Assembly: GCA_038329675.1 (NCBI GenBank)
Contig: JBBQNE010000152.1
Span: forward strand, 1-7,259
Direction: 5' to 3'
Source: JANXVY01 sp038329675
GTDB taxonomy: Bacteria > Pseudomonadota > Alphaproteobacteria > Rhizobiales > Hyphomicrobiaceae
Length of the DNA: 7,259 nucleotides
Under the pieces are notes generated by a model. It worked only from the letters and a program-made list of their open reading frames with translations. It did no database searches and was not told the DNA's origin. Of the stretch, positions 6,177-7,259 are shown one piece after another (within the stretch, counting starts at the first letter, position 1; every line of letters starts with the position of its first letter). The position numbers and the translations under genes were made by a program.

Positions 6177-6194
6177 GCCTGTCTTACGACAGGC
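6177..6194 (-). promoter_or_regulatory. Perfect hairpin with GTAA loop abutting the DUF302 ribosome binding site
   Basis: GCCTGTC-GTAA-GACAGGC on the minus strand is a seven-base-pair perfect stem with a GNRA-type tetraloop, a very stable RNA fold. It ends two bases before GGAGGAA. No T-run follows, so it is unlikely to be a terminator for the decarboxylase gene. It could stabilise the mRNA 5' end or set ribosome access. Its loop coincides with the -10 element of the proximal candidate promoter. Confidence 0.6.
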
Positions 6195-6214
6195 CCATCG
6201 CAAATGTTACGCCC
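6185..6214 (-). promoter_or_regulatory. Proximal ECF-sigma-like promoter of the DUF302 gene
   Basis: The minus strand has GGGCGTAACATTT (6202-6214); from its GTAACA (6205-6210), 16 bases lead to CGTA (6185-6188). The element spacing equals that of the distal copy. The pattern resembles GTAAC-type -35 and CGWA-type -10 elements of some ECF sigma factors. Transcription would begin about 6180, giving a leader of about 20 bases with the ribosome binding site. Confidence 0.5.
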
Positions 6215-6253
6215 ATCACTGATTTCGGTCTGCGACGCCTAAATGTTACGCCC
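6202..6253. repeat. Two exact copies of a 13-bp sequence, 39 bp apart
   Basis: AAATGTTACGCCC on the plus strand occurs at 6202-6214 and 6241-6253 without a mismatch, while the bases between and around differ. Only the 13-mer and the following CG(A/T)A are kept, which argues for function rather than a recent block duplication. It may be a duplicated promoter or an operator. Confidence 0.85.
6224..6253 (-). promoter_or_regulatory. Distal ECF-sigma-like promoter of the DUF302 gene
   Basis: An identical 13-mer GGGCGTAACATTT (6241-6253) is followed, 16 bases after GTAACA (6244-6249), by CGAA (6224-6227). From memory, Caulobacter SigF (ECF16 group) promoters read GTAACC-N16-CGAA, differing only in the sixth -35 base. 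A transcript from here would start near 6217 and contain the whole 6177-6194 hairpin. Confidence 0.5.
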
Positions 6254-6275
6254 GAGTGTTAGCCAGCGCCACGGT

Positions 6276-7259
6276 TCAGGCGAGCTTTGCGCTCGCCGCC
6301 GTTTTCGTCGGCAAGGCCGACGCAGGGGCACGAGCGCCGTCGCGGTAGACCGACATCATCGGCTCGTCCTGGAGGATCACTTCCTCATAGGAGCCGTAGC
6401 CGTTGAACCGGCCGCCGATGGCGCGTCCGTAGGCGCCGATGTTGCCGATTTCGATGTAGTCGCCCTCGACAATGGAGGCGGGCAGCATGAAGGGGCCCTT
6501 CATGAAGTCGATCGAGTCGCAAGTTGGGCCATAAAACGAGTACGGCACCAGCGGATCGTCGGCGCGTGTTTCGCGGCCAACGAGGCGCGTTGGGAAGATC
6601 CAGTTGAGGTGCGCGGCATCATACAACGTGCCGTAGGCGCCATCGTTGATGAAAATGTCATCGCCACGTCGGGCATCGACACGCACGATCAAGCTCTCGG
6701 CCTCGGCGACGAGCGCGCGGCCGGGCTCGCACATGATGCGCACGTTTTCGCGCACGGGGAGGCTTTCGATCCCGGCGATGATGGTCTCAAAGAAGGTCGC
6801 CAGCGGCGTTGGGATGCTATCGGGATAGGCGGCCGGGAAGCCTCCGCCGACGTCGAGGCGGTCGACGACAACGCCAGCCTTGACGATCAGCCGGTGGACC
6901 TCGGCGAGTGCGGTGATGTAGCTATCAGGCGTCGTCGTCTGCGATCCAACGTGGAAGCAGATGCCAAGTTCGGCTGCGACCTGCCGCGCTTTAACCAGCA
7001 GGCGCGCTGCTTTTGCGCCAGCGATGCCGAACTTGCGCTCAAGCGGGACGCGGCTGTTTTTAGCTGGCACGGCAATCCGGATGAACAGTACGAGATCGCG
7101 CGCGCGATCGGTCTCTTGGTGGATCTTTTCAAGCTCGTCCTCGCTGTCGAGCGAAAACGTGCGGACGCCGAGTTCGTAGGCGCGGCGGATCGCGAGACGC
7201 GATTTAACGGGGTGCATAAAGTGCAAATGGACGCCCGGGATCGTGACGGCGTCCTCAAG
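6276..7259 (-). CDS. Type III PLP-dependent decarboxylase (ornithine/lysine decarboxylase), N-terminus outside window
   Basis: 327 residues are present and the frame is open at the right edge, so the start lies beyond 7259; the TTG at 7226 is internal. The fold is the alanine racemase-like barrel plus C-terminal beta domain of ornithine/diaminopimelate decarboxylases. Counting from the edge: HFMHPVK with the PLP lysine (Lys19), HVGSQ (103-107), GGGFP (138-142, phosphate-binding glycines), CEPGR (177-181, the glutamate that contacts the pyridine), GPTCDSID (244-251, Cys-Asp of the active site across the dimer) and GAYG (275-278). It makes putrescine from ornithine or cadaverine from lysine in the cytosol; the residues deciding between them cannot be judged from this part. 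About 50-70 residues are probably missing compared with homologues of about 380-400. The last 20 residues are Ala/Thr/Lys-rich and look disordered. Together with agmatinase it suggests two diamine routes in one locus. Confidence 0.87.
   Translation of the reverse strand, partial: LEDAVTIPGVHLHFMHPVKSRLAIRRAYELGVRTFSLDSEDELEKIHQETDRARDLVLFIRIAVPAKNSRVPLERKFGIAGAKAARLLVKARQVAAELGICFHVGSQTTTPDSYITALAEVHRLIVKAGVVVDRLDVGGGFPAAYPDSIPTPLATFFETIIAGIESLPVRENVRIMCEPGRALVAEAESLIVRVDARRGDDIFINDGAYGTLYDAAHLNWIFPTRLVGRETRADDPLVPYSFYGPTCDSIDFMKGPFMLPASIVEGDYIEIGNIGAYGRAIGGRFNGYGSYEEVILQDEPMMSVYRDGARAPASALPTKTAASAKLA
6279..6297 (-). other. Hairpin over the last codons of the decarboxylase gene
   Basis: GGCGAGC (6279-6285 on plus) and GCTCGCC (6291-6297) form a perfect seven-base-pair stem with a five-base loop, ending directly before the TGA stop. 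There is no T-run after it on the minus strand, so it is at most a weak or Rho-assisted end, or a 3' stabilising stem. Confidence 0.35.

Noticed and set aside
6177..6194. Intrinsic terminator of the decarboxylase gene
   Set aside because: The stem is perfect but is followed by the DUF302 ribosome binding site, not by a T-run.
7224..7226. TTG start for the decarboxylase
   Set aside because: The frame continues open to the window edge and the PLP-lysine segment lies just after the TTG, so the true start must be outside.

Overview
The window reads as chromosomal DNA of a moderately GC-rich alphaproteobacterium. This rests on family resemblance (a type III PLP ornithine/lysine decarboxylase with an HFMHPVK lysine motif, a DUF302 exported protein, and a cytochrome b561/molybdopterin oxidoreductase pair) and on codon choice, not on a marker gene, so the genus is left open. 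It holds seven protein genes, two of them cut by the window edges. I saw no RNA gene, insertion sequence, CRISPR array or phage gene.

Layout. (1) Positions 1-974, minus strand: a two-gene redox operon. A four-helix cytochrome b561 (246-974) overlaps by ATGA a Tat-exported molybdopterin oxidoreductase, of which only the first 83 residues are present (1-249). (2) Positions 975-1361: a divergent regulatory region with a candidate sigma-70-type promoter for the redox operon, a dyad between its -35 and -10, and a 17-bp tandem repeat in its leader. (3) Positions 1362-4587, plus strand: three tightly overlapping genes, namely a TIGR04282/DUF2064 nucleotidyltransferase-like glycosyltransferase, a polytopic GT-C type glycosyltransferase and a radical SAM/SPASM enzyme. 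(4) Positions 4695-5600, plus strand: an agmatinase-family ureohydrolase behind a 107-nt gap with a strong hairpin. (5) Minus strand from the right edge: a type III PLP decarboxylase (6276-7259, N-terminus outside the window), then a secreted DUF302 protein (5654-6160) with its own promoter region.

How the genes fit together. Agmatinase (agmatine to putrescine) and the decarboxylase (ornithine to putrescine, or lysine to cadaverine) are alternative diamine routes, so the right half looks like a polyamine locus with a DUF302 gene between them. The two glycosyltransferases and the radical SAM enzyme appear to be translationally coupled and probably act in one pathway that builds or modifies a glycosylated membrane or envelope product; the product cannot be named from sequence. 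The b561 protein would pass electrons between the quinone pool and the periplasmic molybdoenzyme.

The most distinctive non-coding signal lies upstream of DUF302: an exact 13-bp sequence (GGGCGTAACATTT on the minus strand) occurs twice, 39 bp apart. Each copy is followed at the same distance by CGAA or CGTA, which looks like two tandem ECF-sigma promoters. The -10 of the proximal one sits in the loop of a perfect 7-bp hairpin that abuts the ribosome binding site.
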